DNA of 5,353 nt from Pseudomonas sp. (GTDB lineage: Bacteria; Pseudomonadota; Gammaproteobacteria; Pseudomonadales; Pseudomonadaceae), in assembly GCA_029239415.1 (NCBI GenBank), contig JAQZAY010000262.1, positions 1-5,353 on the forward strand, in the 5' to 3' direction. How positions within the stretch are numbered: the first letter of the stretch is position 1; each line of letters starts with the position of its first letter. The notes below the pieces were generated by a model, which made no database searches, was not told the origin of the DNA, and was given only the letters and a program-made list of their open reading frames with translations. A program made the translations under genes and the position numbers. This document shows positions 5,327 through 5,353 of this stretch, piece by piece.

Positions 5327-5353
5327 ATGGCACACAGCCCTGCCCCCGACCAA
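5327..5353 (+). CDS. Possible start of a divergent gene, 3'-truncated
   Basis: An ATG at 5327 opens a frame that runs to the window edge, reading MAHSPAPDQ. A purine-rich AAAGAGA lies about 8 bases upstream and is a moderate ribosome binding site. Its placement, divergent from cdaR with a shared regulatory region, is typical for a CdaR target such as a sugar-acid transporter or catabolic enzyme. Nine residues are too few to identify it, so the product is unknown. Confidence 0.5.

Noticed and set aside
4072..5328. Longer cdaR start at 5328 giving 418 residues
   Set aside because: The extra 53 residues are Cys and Arg-rich, unlike any CdaR N-terminus, and would fill the divergent promoter region and overlap the rightward start. 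The ATG at 5169 gives the family N-terminus.

Overview
The window looks like chromosomal DNA from a fluorescent Pseudomonas, most likely of the P. putida group. The reasons are the high-GC coding sequence with strong third-position GC bias, gene families typical of that group, and a decayed copy of what resembles the P. putida REP palindrome between two genes. This placement rests on reading the sequence only; no search was run.

Layout, left to right. (1) The 3' two thirds of a short-chain dehydrogenase/reductase on the + strand, cut by the left edge. (2) A complete + strand luciferase-like flavin oxidoreductase, 67 bp further on, related to F420-dependent glucose-6-phosphate dehydrogenase but of the type found in organisms that lack F420. 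(3) A 324-bp intergenic region with a hairpin, two exact 14-bp direct repeats, a matched pair of GTACGWTAC motifs outside them, the decayed REP-like element and a 10-bp palindrome. (4) A complete + strand tyrosine recombinase with a full catalytic set of Cre type. No other mobile-element gene is visible. (5) On the - strand, glycerate 2-kinase, ending tail to tail with the recombinase only 2 bp away. (6) Upstream of it on the - strand, a CdaR-type sugar-diacid regulator. (7) A 157-bp divergent promoter region with a perfect TTGTGCACAA palindrome. (8) The first nine codons of a possible divergent + strand gene at the right edge.

The regulator and the kinase form a coherent module. CdaR proteins sense glycerate or sugar diacids, and glycerate kinase feeds glycerate into lower glycolysis as 2-phosphoglycerate. 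TTGTGC-type half sites occur both in the divergent region and ahead of the kinase, which suggests shared control. The dehydrogenase and the flavin oxidoreductase may be co-transcribed, but their substrates cannot be told from sequence. I see no strong evidence for a wholly new system. The most unusual stretch is the repeat-bearing intergenic region next to the solitary recombinase.
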